From contig NZ_CP139558.1 of NCBI RefSeq assembly GCF_034262375.1, positions 4,402,001 through 4,466,000 on the forward strand: 64,000 bases of DNA. Direction: 5' to 3'. Positions 36,974 to 46,257 of this stretch are shown piece by piece. The notes beneath the pieces are model-generated. The model did not search any database. It had not been told where the DNA came from and saw only the letters and a list, made by a program, of their open reading frames with translations. Source of the DNA: Mucilaginibacter sabulilitoris (GTDB lineage Bacteria > Bacteroidota > Bacteroidia > Sphingobacteriales > Sphingobacteriaceae). A program made the position numbers and the translations under genes. Position 1 is the first letter of the stretch; each line of letters begins with the position of its first letter.

Positions 36974-39900
36974 TTATTCTGATCTAAGGCTTTTCACCGG
37001 GTTGGTCATTGCCGCCTTGATACTATGATAACTAACGGTGAGTAACGTAATGAGCACAGCACCTGCTCCGGTCAGCGCAAATACCCACCAGGACAGTCCT
37101 GTGCGATAGGTATAATACTGCAGCCACCGGTGCATGAAATACCAGGAAACAGGGACGGCAATGAGTAATGCGATGCCCACCAGAATGACAAAGTCCCTGG
37201 ATAATGAACCCCAGATGCTCATCACCGATGCGCCCAGCACTTTACGGATACCGATCTCTTTGACGCGCTGTTCAGCTACAAATGACGCCACCCCAAATAA
37301 GCCAAGGCAAGATATGAAGATAGCGAGCATCGCGAACACGGAGGCCAGCTTTCCGGTACGTTCTTCCGCTATGAACTTTTGCGCATATTCACTATCTGCG
37401 AACTTATAATTGAAAGGCGCATCCGGCGCAAACTTTTTGAAAACTGTTTCGATTTTGGCTAATGACCCGGCAACAGGCATGCCGGCCTTGAGTTTCAAAT
37501 TAACCACATTGAATGATCGCTCCCGGTCATCCATTAAAAACACCACCGGCGTAATGGGATCAAAAGGCGAGGTCATGACCATGTCCTTTACGACACCCAG
37601 CACTTTCCAATCTTTTTCGTGCCATTTAATGGTTTCACCTATTGGCTCCCTCAGGCCCATCTGCCTGATGGCCGCTTCATTGAATAAAAAGCCTGACGAA
37701 TCGCTCGGAAACTCTTTAGAGAAATTCCGGCCTTCCTTCATTTGCCAACCCACCACACTACCAAAATCCGGGTCGACCAGTATCGTGCCGAAAACCTCCT
37801 GCCGGTTGGGATCCTTTCCTTTCCAGCTTAGGTTATCCGCGGATGACCACACGCCGGTCGTGGGGTTAGAGGATGCCGAGACGCCAGTTACAGCGCCGGT
37901 TCTCAGCACTTCCTCCCGGAAAGCGCTATACCCCTTTATAGCGTCATAGGGGATCGACACCAGGTTGTTCCGGTTATAACCTACCGGCCTGTCCTTTGCA
38001 AATTCAATTTGTTTGAAAACAACGATAGTCCCGATAATCATGGTAACTGAAACAGCGAATTGAATGACGACCAGTATTTTACGCGGCATTGCAGCAGCAG
38101 GGCCTGCTTTGAAGGTGCCCTTTAATACTTTCACCGCATTAAAGGACGACAAGTAAAGCGCCGGGTAACTGCCCGCGATAAGCCCTGTGAAAAGGCAAAA
38201 ACAAAAGCAGGTCAGCCAAACCAGCGGATTAGTCCAGATCAGGTGAAGGTCTTTACCTGAAACGTCATTGAAAAACGGCAAAGCCAGCCATGCTAACAGC
38301 ACAGCTATCAGGAATGACACGCCGGCAATCAGGAAGGACTCACAGAGGAATTGGGCAATCAGTTGCGTGCGCAAGGAACCAATGGCTTTGCGTATGCCCA
38401 CTTCTTTTGCGCGCTTTTCGCTCCGGGCCGTGCTCAGGTTCATAAAGTTGATGCAGGCCAGCAATAGCACGAACAGGCCGATGATACCAAAAAGCCATAC
38501 GAACTGCAGGCGACCTGCAACAGCAACGCCGTTTTTGAATTCATACAGGTGCCACTCACTCATCGGGGACAGGAATAGCGCGGGTCTGGCGGCATTTTTC
38601 GAATGGTTATACAGGATATTTTGAATTTTACGCGAAAGCTGGTGCAGGTCGCTGCCCTGGTTTAATAGGGCATATAATTGGAATGAACTGTTAAACCAAT
38701 TATTCATGCCATCGCCGTTTTGAGTCAGGAGACCAACAGGCGCTATAAAATTCACATTACCGAACTGTGTATTTTGAGGCAGGTCCCGGTACACACCTGT
38801 TACCTGCACCAGGTACGCGTCGTTGAGCTTGATTGTTTTATTGATCGGATCGGTTTCACCAAATATGGCCCGGGCTAATGATTCATTGATCAATAGAGTG
38901 CCGGGTGTTTTAAAGGAGGTTTTTGATCCTCTGATCATATTCAGGGTGATGATATCTGTAATAGCAGACTCAGCATAACAGCCTATCCTTGAAAAGGCAT
39001 GGTTGTTATAGTTCATGTTCTGTTCCATCGTAACAACCGAGGCCACCTGTTTAAAGTCGCTGCCATATTTATCCCGCAGTTCTGTCGATAACGGCAAAGG
39101 CAGCGAGGACTGCGTCACCAGACCACCGCCGGCATTTTTGTTGGTTAAAACCTGTACAATGCGGTCATAATTCGTATTGGACTTATCGTATGAGACTTCG
39201 TCCCATATCCATAAACCGATTAGCATAGCCACAGCCATACCCACGGCAAGGCCGGTAATATTGATGAACGAAGAAGCTTTGTTCCTGATCGTATTTCGCC
39301 AGGCGATTTTCAAATAATTTTCAAACATATGATTGCGGTTTTTCTGATCCGAAATTACCGTTGCGGCCCGGAAATCATATGTCACTTTATAAGATGGCAG
39401 TTCTTTTTTATATTCCGCTGGTGTTTTGCCGGTCAGTTGCTTGAATGCGCGGTGAAAAGTACTGGGGGAGTTAAAGCCGGAATCATAAGCGATGCCCTGC
39501 AAGGTAAGGTGATCAAAAGCCGGGTCCTGCATCTTGCGGGCTACATCGGCTACGCGGTAAGCATTGATAAAATCATTAAAGCTTGTTTTAAGCACGGCAT
39601 TGATGATCCGGGACAATTCGTGGGTAGTCAATCCGAGCTTTTCAGCCAGTGAGGTCAAACTCAATTCTGGGTCTTTGTAATAAGCGTCGATCTTTACCAT
39701 ATTTTTAAGCCAGGTGGCTTTATGCCTGGACTCATCCGGCGATGTTAGTTTCAAAAAATAGGGTTCATCTGCTGGCGAGTTAATTTCGGGCCTTAAGATC
39801 ACCATTCCGGCCGCCCCTATTGCCAGTACGGCCAAAAGGAGACATAAAGGATAAAATACTGGGGTTGTCTGATTATTGTGGTTTAGGAAGCCGATGATCG

Positions 39901-40480
39901 TGAAGGGTATCCACGATAGCCATAAAATGGCAAAACCTGTCAATAGGTTGTTCAACCATTGTAACTTCAGCCGGTAACGGTCGCCCCCGTTAAATTTAAG
40001 TCTCCCAAAAAAGTCTTTGATCATCTTGTGAGCGGCATACCAATAGACGCAAACCGAAATAAATACCAGTAGCCGGAACGCCATGTTCGGCCCCGGAGGA
40101 CTTGACGGATAGAAAATATTCACGCCGACTTCTACCAGCAAGGGGCAGAAATGCAGCAGGTAGCCGGAACGAAATTTACTGTCTGGCTTTGTAATGCTCC
40201 ATACATACAAATAGATAAGCGGACCTAAGGCCAGTAAAAATTGCCATGAGGCAAGGCTCCAGCGCGGAAAAGCGGTTTCCAGGTGAATGTCAGTGTCCAA
40301 AGCCCGGATCATCTGCATGACGGTAATCATTAGGATCAGGCCGAGGATCCGGTTTGCGGCCTTGTTGCCTCTTTTGGAAAGTAACAACATCAAGCTGAAA
40401 GCGAGCCCAACGAAAATTGTTCCCAGGAAAGCCAGGTCATAAAGGTTGATATGGAAGGTATACGCTTTCAAGCCATGCAC
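36974..40480 (-). CDS. Fusion of membrane AraC-type regulator and FtsX/MacB-type ABC permease
   Basis: One uninterrupted frame of 1168 residues. Residues 1-240 hold about seven membrane spans. Residues ~255-360 are an AraC-type double helix-turn-helix (LSLTSLAEKLGLTTHELSRI and LQGIAYDSGFNSPSTFHRAFKQLTGKTPAEY). From residue 386 (MFENYLKIAWRNTIRNKASS) a complete MacB/FtsX permease follows: a first span, a large periplasmic domain, three spans with LLLACINFMNLSTARSEKRAKEVGIRKA, a second periplasmic domain and a last FtsX block ending IKAAMTNPVKSLRSE. Internal Met386 looks like the native start of a permease, so two neighbouring genes may have merged; separate translation from there is possible. 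No ATPase gene is adjacent. It interrupts the sigma/FecR pair. Confidence 0.8.
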   Translation of the reverse strand: MHGLKAYTFHINLYDLAFLGTIFVGLAFSLMLLLSKRGNKAANRILGLILMITVMQMIRALDTDIHLETAFPRWSLASWQFLLALGPLIYLYVWSITKPDSKFRSGYLLHFCPLLVEVGVNIFYPSSPPGPNMAFRLLVFISVCVYWYAAHKMIKDFFGRLKFNGGDRYRLKLQWLNNLLTGFAILWLSWIPFTIIGFLNHNNQTTPVFYPLCLLLAVLAIGAAGMVILRPEINSPADEPYFLKLTSPDESRHKATWLKNMVKIDAYYKDPELSLTSLAEKLGLTTHELSRIINAVLKTSFNDFINAYRVADVARKMQDPAFDHLTLQGIAYDSGFNSPSTFHRAFKQLTGKTPAEYKKELPSYKVTYDFRAATVISDQKNRNHMFENYLKIAWRNTIRNKASSFINITGLAVGMAVAMLIGLWIWDEVSYDKSNTNYDRIVQVLTNKNAGGGLVTQSSLPLPLSTELRDKYGSDFKQVASVVTMEQNMNYNNHAFSRIGCYAESAITDIITLNMIRGSKTSFKTPGTLLINESLARAIFGETDPINKTIKLNDAYLVQVTGVYRDLPQNTQFGNVNFIAPVGLLTQNGDGMNNWFNSSFQLYALLNQGSDLHQLSRKIQNILYNHSKNAARPALFLSPMSEWHLYEFKNGVAVAGRLQFVWLFGIIGLFVLLLACINFMNLSTARSEKRAKEVGIRKAIGSLRTQLIAQFLCESFLIAGVSFLIAVLLAWLALPFFNDVSGKDLHLIWTNPLVWLTCFCFCLFTGLIAGSYPALYLSSFNAVKVLKGTFKAGPAAAMPRKILVVIQFAVSVTMIIGTIVVFKQIEFAKDRPVGYNRNNLVSIPYDAIKGYSAFREEVLRTGAVTGVSASSNPTTGVWSSADNLSWKGKDPNRQEVFGTILVDPDFGSVVGWQMKEGRNFSKEFPSDSSGFLFNEAAIRQMGLREPIGETIKWHEKDWKVLGVVKDMVMTSPFDPITPVVFLMDDRERSFNVVNLKLKAGMPVAGSLAKIETVFKKFAPDAPFNYKFADSEYAQKFIAEERTGKLASVFAMLAIFISCLGLFGVASFVAEQRVKEIGIRKVLGASVMSIWGSLSRDFVILVGIALLIAVPVSWYFMHRWLQYYTYRTGLSWWVFALTGAGAVLITLLTVSYHSIKAAMTNPVKSLRSE

Positions 40481-40589
40481 TTAGATCAATCTCTGTTCCA
40501 AAAATTTAATCAATTGATAAACAGGTGAATATCTTAGCGATGATTAAATAGTTTGTAACAGACACGAACATAGGTATGTCCGGTTTTGG

Positions 40590-40778
40590 ATGCTAAAAAA
40601 GGAGTCAGGAAACCGCAATTGTGTAAAATCACCTTCTGTGAAAAGTGTAAACTTACCTGGACCCGGCGTATTTTTGTTGGCCGGTATAGGGTCTATTATA
40701 CTCACCCTATTGACAATCAGTTTTCAGGCGGTAAAGGCGGCGCTAATGAACCCGGTAAAAAGTTCAAGAACGGAATAA
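40590..40778 (+). pseudogene. C-terminal relic of an FtsX-type permease
   Basis: A 62-codon frame whose second half (about 40660-40778) reads LLAGIGSIILTLLTISFQAVKAALMNPVKSSRTE, which matches the last membrane span and terminal motif (NPVKSLRSE) of FtsX/MacB permeases, including the gene at 36974-40480 on the other strand. The first ~25 residues do not resemble the family. The ~1000 bases that should precede it are absent, so this is the stump of a lost permease gene, not a working gene. Confidence 0.7.
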
Positions 40779-40823
40779 ATAACTAAGCGAATTAGTAATC
40801 AACTTTCTGAAAAGCAGATGTTT

Positions 40824-41375
40824 TTATTTGCTGCCGAGCACATCATCCAGTTTTTTAAGGGCGATGGTTAACTGCGCAAAAACAGTTTTGTACGAAAGGT
40901 CAAGAATGGCAGCCACTTCATTACATGACAGACCATCTTCTTTTATCATTTTAAATACAAGTTTGCAGCGCGGAGGTAACCCATTAACAGCTTTTAAAAC
41001 CCGCGTTTGTAACTCCTTGCTAATTAACAGCTGTGAGGGGTCAACAGGTAAATCAAAATAATAGCTTTCTGTGAGCTGGAGTTCTCTTATTTTTTTTGAA
41101 GATATACTGCGGAGGTGGTTAAGACAAGCATTTTTAGTGAGTACATACAGATACACCTGGAGGTTTCTGATGGCATGTGAGTTTTTGCGGCTTAACCATA
41201 TTTTTACAAACACATCCTGTACTATTTCTTCAGCAGATTCCCGGTCGGCCACAAAACCGATGGCGAATTTTAAAAGCCGGGCTTCCTGTAGTTCATATAG
41301 TTCGTTAAAGGCTGCCTCATCCCCATCAATGTGAATACGTCGAATCATTTCATTTGTACTCAAAACAAGGGGCAT
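40824..41375 (-). CDS. ECF (RpoE/FecI-type) sigma factor
   Basis: A 183-residue sigma factor. Region 2 is visible as FNELYELQEARLLKFAIGFVADRESAEEIVQDVFVKIW, with the -10-reading helix, and region 4 as LPPRCKLVFKMIKEDGLSCNEVAAILDLSYKTVFAQLTIALKKL, a helix-turn-helix for the -35 element. It belongs to the Bacteroidota group that works with FecR anti-sigma factors and STN-containing SusC proteins. Its natural partners are FecR (35476-36570) and SusC (31896-35294), yet the AraC-permease gene and the permease relic lie between. The start at 41375 (MPLVLSTNEMIRR) is chosen for length; Met at the tenth residue is an alternative. Confidence 0.9.
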   Translation of the reverse strand: MPLVLSTNEMIRRIHIDGDEAAFNELYELQEARLLKFAIGFVADRESAEEIVQDVFVKIWLSRKNSHAIRNLQVYLYVLTKNACLNHLRSISSKKIRELQLTESYYFDLPVDPSQLLISKELQTRVLKAVNGLPPRCKLVFKMIKEDGLSCNEVAAILDLSYKTVFAQLTIALKKLDDVLGSK

Positions 41376-41407
41376 GTCTTAATCAGTTTAAAAACTCGGT
41401 TTCGGTA

Positions 41408-41461
41408 ACAAATTTGTACATTATTTTGTTAAAAGTTAGTAAAAATGTATCAAATTGATAC
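41408..41461. promoter_or_regulatory. Two palindromic sites between divergent sigma and AraC genes
   Basis: ACAAATTTGT (41408-41417) is a perfect 10-bp palindrome, and GTATCAA-A-TTGATAC (41447-41461) a 15-base one with a single central base. Both lie in the 191-base gap between the divergent ECF sigma (minus) and AraC (plus) genes, where a dimeric repressor or activator could act on both. The binding protein is unknown. Confidence 0.35.
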
Positions 41462-41566
41462 GTTTATGCTACATAAAAGTATGTTTTTTACCCTGTAAAC
41501 GCCTGTTTTTATGGCTTTGAGCCGCTCCATTTCTTTATTGTATATTTGATTTTCGCAAGTACGGCC

Positions 41567-42472
41567 ATGGAAATTAAAACACTTAACGAATTTTATGAAC
41601 AAACCACCTCTCTTATACCTGAAGGTATAAACAAAGAGATAGGTCACTTCAATGTATTTAAGATCGACGAGTTAATGAGCCGGCTTAAAAAAACGACCGT
41701 TATGCCTTATAACCGCCGGGAATATTACAAGATCAGCATGATAAGAGGCCGTAACAAGGCCGAATATGCTGATAAGGTAATCGATATTGAAAAGAACGCC
41801 CTGTTGTTTGGCACGCCTAAAATTCCTTATCATTATATTCCGTTGGATGAAGACCAGCTGGGCTATTTTTGCATTTTTACAGCTGATTTTTTGACCCAGG
41901 CCAAAAGCGGTGTGGTACTGGACGATATGCCCATTTTTCGGCCCGGGGGCTACCCTGTTTTTCAAATAAGCGATGAGGATGTTGAAGATATCACCCACAT
42001 ATTCAAAAAGATGTATAAAGAGTTATCATCTGACTATGCTTATAAATATGACCTGCTGCGTAACTACGTACTTGAGCTGATCCATTACGGGCAAAAGCTG
42101 CAGCCGGCAACCGCGCTATACCCTTCTCATACCGCTTCGGCGCGGGTTTCGTCCTTATTTATTGAATTGCTTGAGCGGCAGTTCCCTATAGAATCTCAGC
42201 ACCAAAGACTCAGTTTACGCACCGCCAAAGATTATGCCGGCCGCTTATCGGTACATGTAAACCACCTGAACAAGGTTCTCAAAGAAAACACCGGCCAAAC
42301 CACTACCGATATCATCAGCAACCGGATCATCATGGAGGCCAAGATACTCCTCAAACAAACCAACTGGAATATCTCGGAAATTGCCTATTGCCTTGGTTTT
42401 GAGCAGTTAGCGCATTTCTCGAATTTTTTCAGAAAACAGACTACGTTTTCACCAGCCACTTTCAGAATTTAA
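41567..42472 (+). CDS. AraC-family transcriptional regulator
   Basis: A 301-residue regulator, counting from ATG 41567 (MEIKTLNEFYEQ); a TTG seven codons earlier is less likely. The N-terminal ~190 residues are a ligand-sensing part without recognised motif. The C-terminal double helix-turn-helix has SVHVNHLNKVLKENTGQTTTD and ISEIAYCLGFEQLAHFSNFFRKQTTFSPATFR, the standard AraC signature. It precedes an SDR gene on the same strand by 107 bases; regulators of this type in Bacteroidota commonly control the adjacent oxidoreductase, which is the likely target here. The divergent spacer to the sigma gene has palindromic sites. Confidence 0.87.
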   Translation: MEIKTLNEFYEQTTSLIPEGINKEIGHFNVFKIDELMSRLKKTTVMPYNRREYYKISMIRGRNKAEYADKVIDIEKNALLFGTPKIPYHYIPLDEDQLGYFCIFTADFLTQAKSGVVLDDMPIFRPGGYPVFQISDEDVEDITHIFKKMYKELSSDYAYKYDLLRNYVLELIHYGQKLQPATALYPSHTASARVSSLFIELLERQFPIESQHQRLSLRTAKDYAGRLSVHVNHLNKVLKENTGQTTTDIISNRIIMEAKILLKQTNWNISEIAYCLGFEQLAHFSNFFRKQTTFSPATFRI

Positions 42473-42537
42473 TATCATTATTTGAATTTCGCAAACACCG
42501 GATTGATGCTTGCAAACAGGCAACATACTTTTACAGG

Positions 42538-42545
42538 TAATTTTG
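42538..42545 (+). promoter_or_regulatory. Candidate -7 element of the SDR promoter
   Basis: TAATTTTG fits the Bacteroidota -7 consensus TAnnTTTG and lies 34 bases before the SDR start. A matching -33 TTTG at the right distance is not clear, so the call is tentative and may need an activator such as the upstream AraC protein. Confidence 0.35.
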
Positions 42546-42579
42546 TTGAAAAAAAACGTCAAAAAAATTAAAAAAACGT

Positions 42580-43344
42580 ATGATTTTAACAAATAAAATA
42601 GCTTTTATTACCGGTGGAAGCCGTGGTTTAGGCAAAAATATGGCATTAAGTATTGCAAAAAAAGGTATTGACGTAATCATTACCTACAACAACAAAAAAG
42701 ATGAAGCGCTTGATGTGGTAGCTCAGATTGAACAGGCCGGTCAGAGGGCGGCGGCCTTACAATTGAACACAGGTGACGTTAAAAGTTTTAATTCATTTTT
42801 TAAAGAATTAACCAAAGTCCTGAAACAAACTTTTAATACCGATCACTTTGATTTTTTAATAAACAATGCGGGTATAGGTATCAACGCCCCGTTTGCCGAA
42901 ATGACAGAAGAAAACTTTGATCTATTATTTAATATCCATTTCAAGGGTGTTTACTTCCTTACCCAAAAGGCATTACCTTTTATTAATGATGGTGGGCGGA
43001 TCATTAACCTTTCGTCAGGATTAGCCCGCTTTAGTATGCCAAGGTTTTCTGCTTATGGTTCAATAAAAGGGGCGGTTGAAGTGTTTACCCGGTACCTGGC
43101 CAAAGAACTTGGCCCTCGTAACATCGCAGCGAATGTTGTAGCACCAGGCGCCATAGAAACCGATTTTAGTGGTGGCATATTGCGCGATAACCCTGAATTG
43201 AATAAGCATGTGGCCGAAATTACAGCATTAGGCCGCGCAGGGTTACCAGACGATATTGGCGGTGTGGTAGCTTTTCTATGTACTGAAGAAGCCAGGTGGA
43301 TCAACGCGCAGCGCATTGAAGTTTCGGGCGGCATGAATCTCTAA
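42580..43344 (+). CDS. Short-chain dehydrogenase/reductase (SDR)
   Basis: A 254-residue classical SDR. TGGSRGLGKNMA is the cofactor-binding glycine motif; LINNAGIG, the catalytic Ser in IINLSSGLA, and Tyr/Lys in SAYGSIKG follow in order. The C-terminus ends in IEVSGGMNL, as in FabG-like proteins. TYNNKKDEA after the second strand suggests NADP(H) over NAD(H), though this is weak. It follows the AraC gene and ends at a strong hairpin. The substrate is unknown. Confidence 0.88.
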   Translation: MILTNKIAFITGGSRGLGKNMALSIAKKGIDVIITYNNKKDEALDVVAQIEQAGQRAAALQLNTGDVKSFNSFFKELTKVLKQTFNTDHFDFLINNAGIGINAPFAEMTEENFDLLFNIHFKGVYFLTQKALPFINDGGRIINLSSGLARFSMPRFSAYGSIKGAVEVFTRYLAKELGPRNIAANVVAPGAIETDFSGGILRDNPELNKHVAEITALGRAGLPDDIGGVVAFLCTEEARWINAQRIEVSGGMNL

Positions 43345-43382
43345 TTATTAGCGGGCAGCAGAGCTTTGCCGCCCGCTAATAA
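43345..43382. terminator. Bidirectional terminator between SDR and phosphoesterase genes
   Basis: TTATTAGCGGGC (43345-43356) and GCCCGCTAATAA (43371-43382) pair over 12 perfect bases with a 14-base loop, and inner bases can extend the stem. It begins right at the SDR stop and ends 6 bases from the stop of the convergent gene, so it serves both. Confidence 0.8.
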
Positions 43383-43388
43383 CATAAA

Positions 43389-46127
43389 TCAATCGTCATC
43401 ATCCTTACCGGCCAGTTTGGCCGGATAAGGTTTTTTGCCTTTAGCGGCAAACCATAATATCCTGTTCATTACATCATCGTTTCCATCATCAATATGATCA
43501 TATTCTGGCTTGGATGATAGCTGGGCAAAGTGCAGTGCCGATCCTTTCAGTGATGATAATGGCGGGCTCACCCTGTTTAACGGAATACGATTATTTACAC
43601 ATTTATAAGTGTAATTTGATGGTTTGCTGGTAAAGCAATCAAACATTGGCAGCGCCGTCGCGTCAATAATGTTCATTGGCGGTAAACCTAATATTTGCTC
43701 AATAGAGCGCACAATGCAGGTTTGGTTATAATTTTTGCTCACTTTGCCTTGCAGCCTGCTGTATGGGCTTATCACAAACCCGGTAGTCCGGTACGCCGAA
43801 ACATGATCCCATCCGGCCTGGGAATCATCTTCGGTTACAAATATTACGGTATTTTTCCAGAAACGACTTTTTGATAAGGCTTCAACCATACGACCAAGCG
43901 CGAGGTCATTGTCTGCAACCATTGCTTCAGGTGTGGGGTATCCGGGCCTGGTACCTACTGTATGATCGGCAGAAAGTGCCATAACCATTAATTGCGGCAG
44001 CTGATCGCCGGGCATTTTCTCATATTCATTTAACTCCTTTATAAAGGCAGAAGCTCTTAACTGTTCATTGATCTTATGCTCGTCAGAACCCGGGTAGTTT
44101 TGCGATAGCATTGGCCTTACGCGGGATATGGTACTGGTATTATTAAATACAAAGGGTTTACCTGCCTTATAATTATTGTAAATATCGCTCCAGCTAAGTT
44201 TGTTGTCAAAATGTACAGCACAGGCTTCACCGTATATCCTTACGGTTTTACCATGATCGGCCGCGTTGTTCCATATAAAACCATTGCCATCATAAACCAG
44301 TGCATCTTCCTGCACATGCGGATAGCTGCGAAACCAGGATCTTACGCTTTTTTCAACGTAATCAGTCACCATGGCGGCATCAGTCCATTGATGGCCTTCG
44401 GCTGAGCATTTGCCCGATACATAGTAATTATCCAATAATAAAAAATTACGCGCTAAACTATGCTGATTGGGTGTAACGCTGTCGCCATATATACAAAGCA
44501 ATTTAGCGCCATCTCCCTCCGGCATATCGCCCAAAACCTGGTCATAGGTACGGTTCTCTTTTATAATATACAGCACATGGTTAAATACCGACGGCTCGCC
44601 TATGCGTTCGGGTATAGGCCGTGCAGGAATGTTTTTACGGGGTAACAACTGAGCTATCTGTTGCCTGAAGCTCAGGTTCAAATCCAGTACCTTTTTTGTA
44701 TATTGTTTTAAAAGCTCATCATCAGGAAGTGAAATAATTGATACAGTTGCTTTTTGATGATGTGAGTTATATGCATTAACACCACCTTTGGCCTCGGCAT
44801 CTAACCCTGCTTTACCTATTTCCTTACTGCCTATACGCGAGCCCTCACCTTCCAGATTGGTTACAAATAAAGTGCGCTCATCAACGGCAAGTCCACCGGG
44901 ATAGGCTTCGGTTGGTATAAAGCCCTTTACTACATTATTGCCTTTACCCTTATTAGCTGCTTTTGAGCCGAGCTTTACAACAGCAACCGCGTTGTCAAGC
45001 CCATTGGCTACATATAAAGTTGTGCCATTACTGTCAATGGCCAAAGCATTTGGGGTATCGCCGATATAGCTTTTTTTACCCGGATTTAATTTAACATTAA
45101 TGGCATCTACATTCTTTAGTGAATTGGCAGATATCACCGATACCATATCACTGTTGCCGTTGGCTACATAAACAAAATCCTCATCAATACTGCTAATGAT
45201 AGCGTTGGGATGCAGGCCTACCTCTATCTCTTTTATGATGCCGCCATTCTCTAAATTCATTACCATGACAGTGCCCTGCGCAGTGGCGCCGGTTTTGGGG
45301 TCTATATAAGTTTTTCCGTAAGGCACTCCCGCAGTTTCCCGGTTCACGGTATCTACTGCATTAGGGCCTGCCCAGTTGGTTACAAATACTTTGCCTTTTG
45401 CTATTACAATGCCATAGGGTGCAACGCCGGTAGGCTGTGTCCAGACAGTTTTATTGGTCGACAGATTAATTTTAACCAATTGATTATTGCCATTTAAAAC
45501 CACATACAAAAAATTTGTACCGTTTTCATTGTTTATAGCCAGATCATTTGGTAATGCCAATGGCGATTCACCTTCGGCTTTAAACGTGAAAGTATTTTGG
45601 ATACTAATCTTTTCGCCATCCCAAATGGCCTGAAAAACATAAGATTTGGAGTCTTTACCCTTACCGGCCGCCGCGCTCCAGAATATTTGGGTTTGGGCAT
45701 TTGTTTTTAAAACTTTTAAACCCGAATAGGTACTGGTAAGCCCACGGTAGCGGGCATCCTGCTTATAAGTCCACCGGCTAATTACTTTACTTTGTGTTGT
45801 ATCTATTAAGGTTATGCCAAACCTGTCTTCAACGGCAATGATCTTGCTGCCGGGTATTAGTCTAACATCCATGCTATGGTTTTCATCGCCCGGGTCGCCA
45901 AATGAAATAACCTTGCCGGCCGGGTCAATAACCCGGTTATATGGCATTAAAACAGGGAGTATGTTGCGGTTAAGTGTACTGTCGTCATAAGCGCTGTGCA
46001 TATTAACCTGTTCGTTCGCGGTTAATTGCTTTTTGCTATTTACAGTATGACAGGCTGTAAGCGAAAACAGCATCATCACTATAAAGCCACCTATGATCAA
46101 ATATTGTTTTCTCATTCTTCTTTTCAA
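43389..46127 (-). CDS. YncE-like beta-propeller fused to phosphoesterase (alkaline phosphatase superfamily), lipoprotein
   Basis: A 912-residue exported lipoprotein (signal ending LFSLTAC). Residues ~60-490 form a YVTN/YncE-type seven-bladed propeller with repeated segments such as VYVANGNSDMVSVI and TTLYVANGLDNAVAVV. Residues ~540-870 are a phosphoesterase of the PF04185 type: the metal-site opening KENRTYDQVLGDMPEGDG, GHQWTDAAM and the second site at VTEDDSQAGWDHV. Such proteins probably hydrolyse phosphate esters in the periplasm or at the surface; the natural substrate is not known. It is convergent with the SDR gene. Start 46127 is first of two close Met codons. Confidence 0.85.
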   Translation of the reverse strand: MKRRMRKQYLIIGGFIVMMLFSLTACHTVNSKKQLTANEQVNMHSAYDDSTLNRNILPVLMPYNRVIDPAGKVISFGDPGDENHSMDVRLIPGSKIIAVEDRFGITLIDTTQSKVISRWTYKQDARYRGLTSTYSGLKVLKTNAQTQIFWSAAAGKGKDSKSYVFQAIWDGEKISIQNTFTFKAEGESPLALPNDLAINNENGTNFLYVVLNGNNQLVKINLSTNKTVWTQPTGVAPYGIVIAKGKVFVTNWAGPNAVDTVNRETAGVPYGKTYIDPKTGATAQGTVMVMNLENGGIIKEIEVGLHPNAIISSIDEDFVYVANGNSDMVSVISANSLKNVDAINVKLNPGKKSYIGDTPNALAIDSNGTTLYVANGLDNAVAVVKLGSKAANKGKGNNVVKGFIPTEAYPGGLAVDERTLFVTNLEGEGSRIGSKEIGKAGLDAEAKGGVNAYNSHHQKATVSIISLPDDELLKQYTKKVLDLNLSFRQQIAQLLPRKNIPARPIPERIGEPSVFNHVLYIIKENRTYDQVLGDMPEGDGAKLLCIYGDSVTPNQHSLARNFLLLDNYYVSGKCSAEGHQWTDAAMVTDYVEKSVRSWFRSYPHVQEDALVYDGNGFIWNNAADHGKTVRIYGEACAVHFDNKLSWSDIYNNYKAGKPFVFNNTSTISRVRPMLSQNYPGSDEHKINEQLRASAFIKELNEYEKMPGDQLPQLMVMALSADHTVGTRPGYPTPEAMVADNDLALGRMVEALSKSRFWKNTVIFVTEDDSQAGWDHVSAYRTTGFVISPYSRLQGKVSKNYNQTCIVRSIEQILGLPPMNIIDATALPMFDCFTSKPSNYTYKCVNNRIPLNRVSPPLSSLKGSALHFAQLSSKPEYDHIDDGNDDVMNRILWFAAKGKKPYPAKLAGKDDDD

Positions 46128-46257
46128 AGCTTGTAAGCTGTAAAACTATGATAGCAATGTATATTGAAAGTTAAGAATATTAATTTATCATAATTGTTAC
46201 TGTTGGGTTATAAGTAACAATTGGCCATTAACAAAGAAGATTAAACAAGATAAGGTA

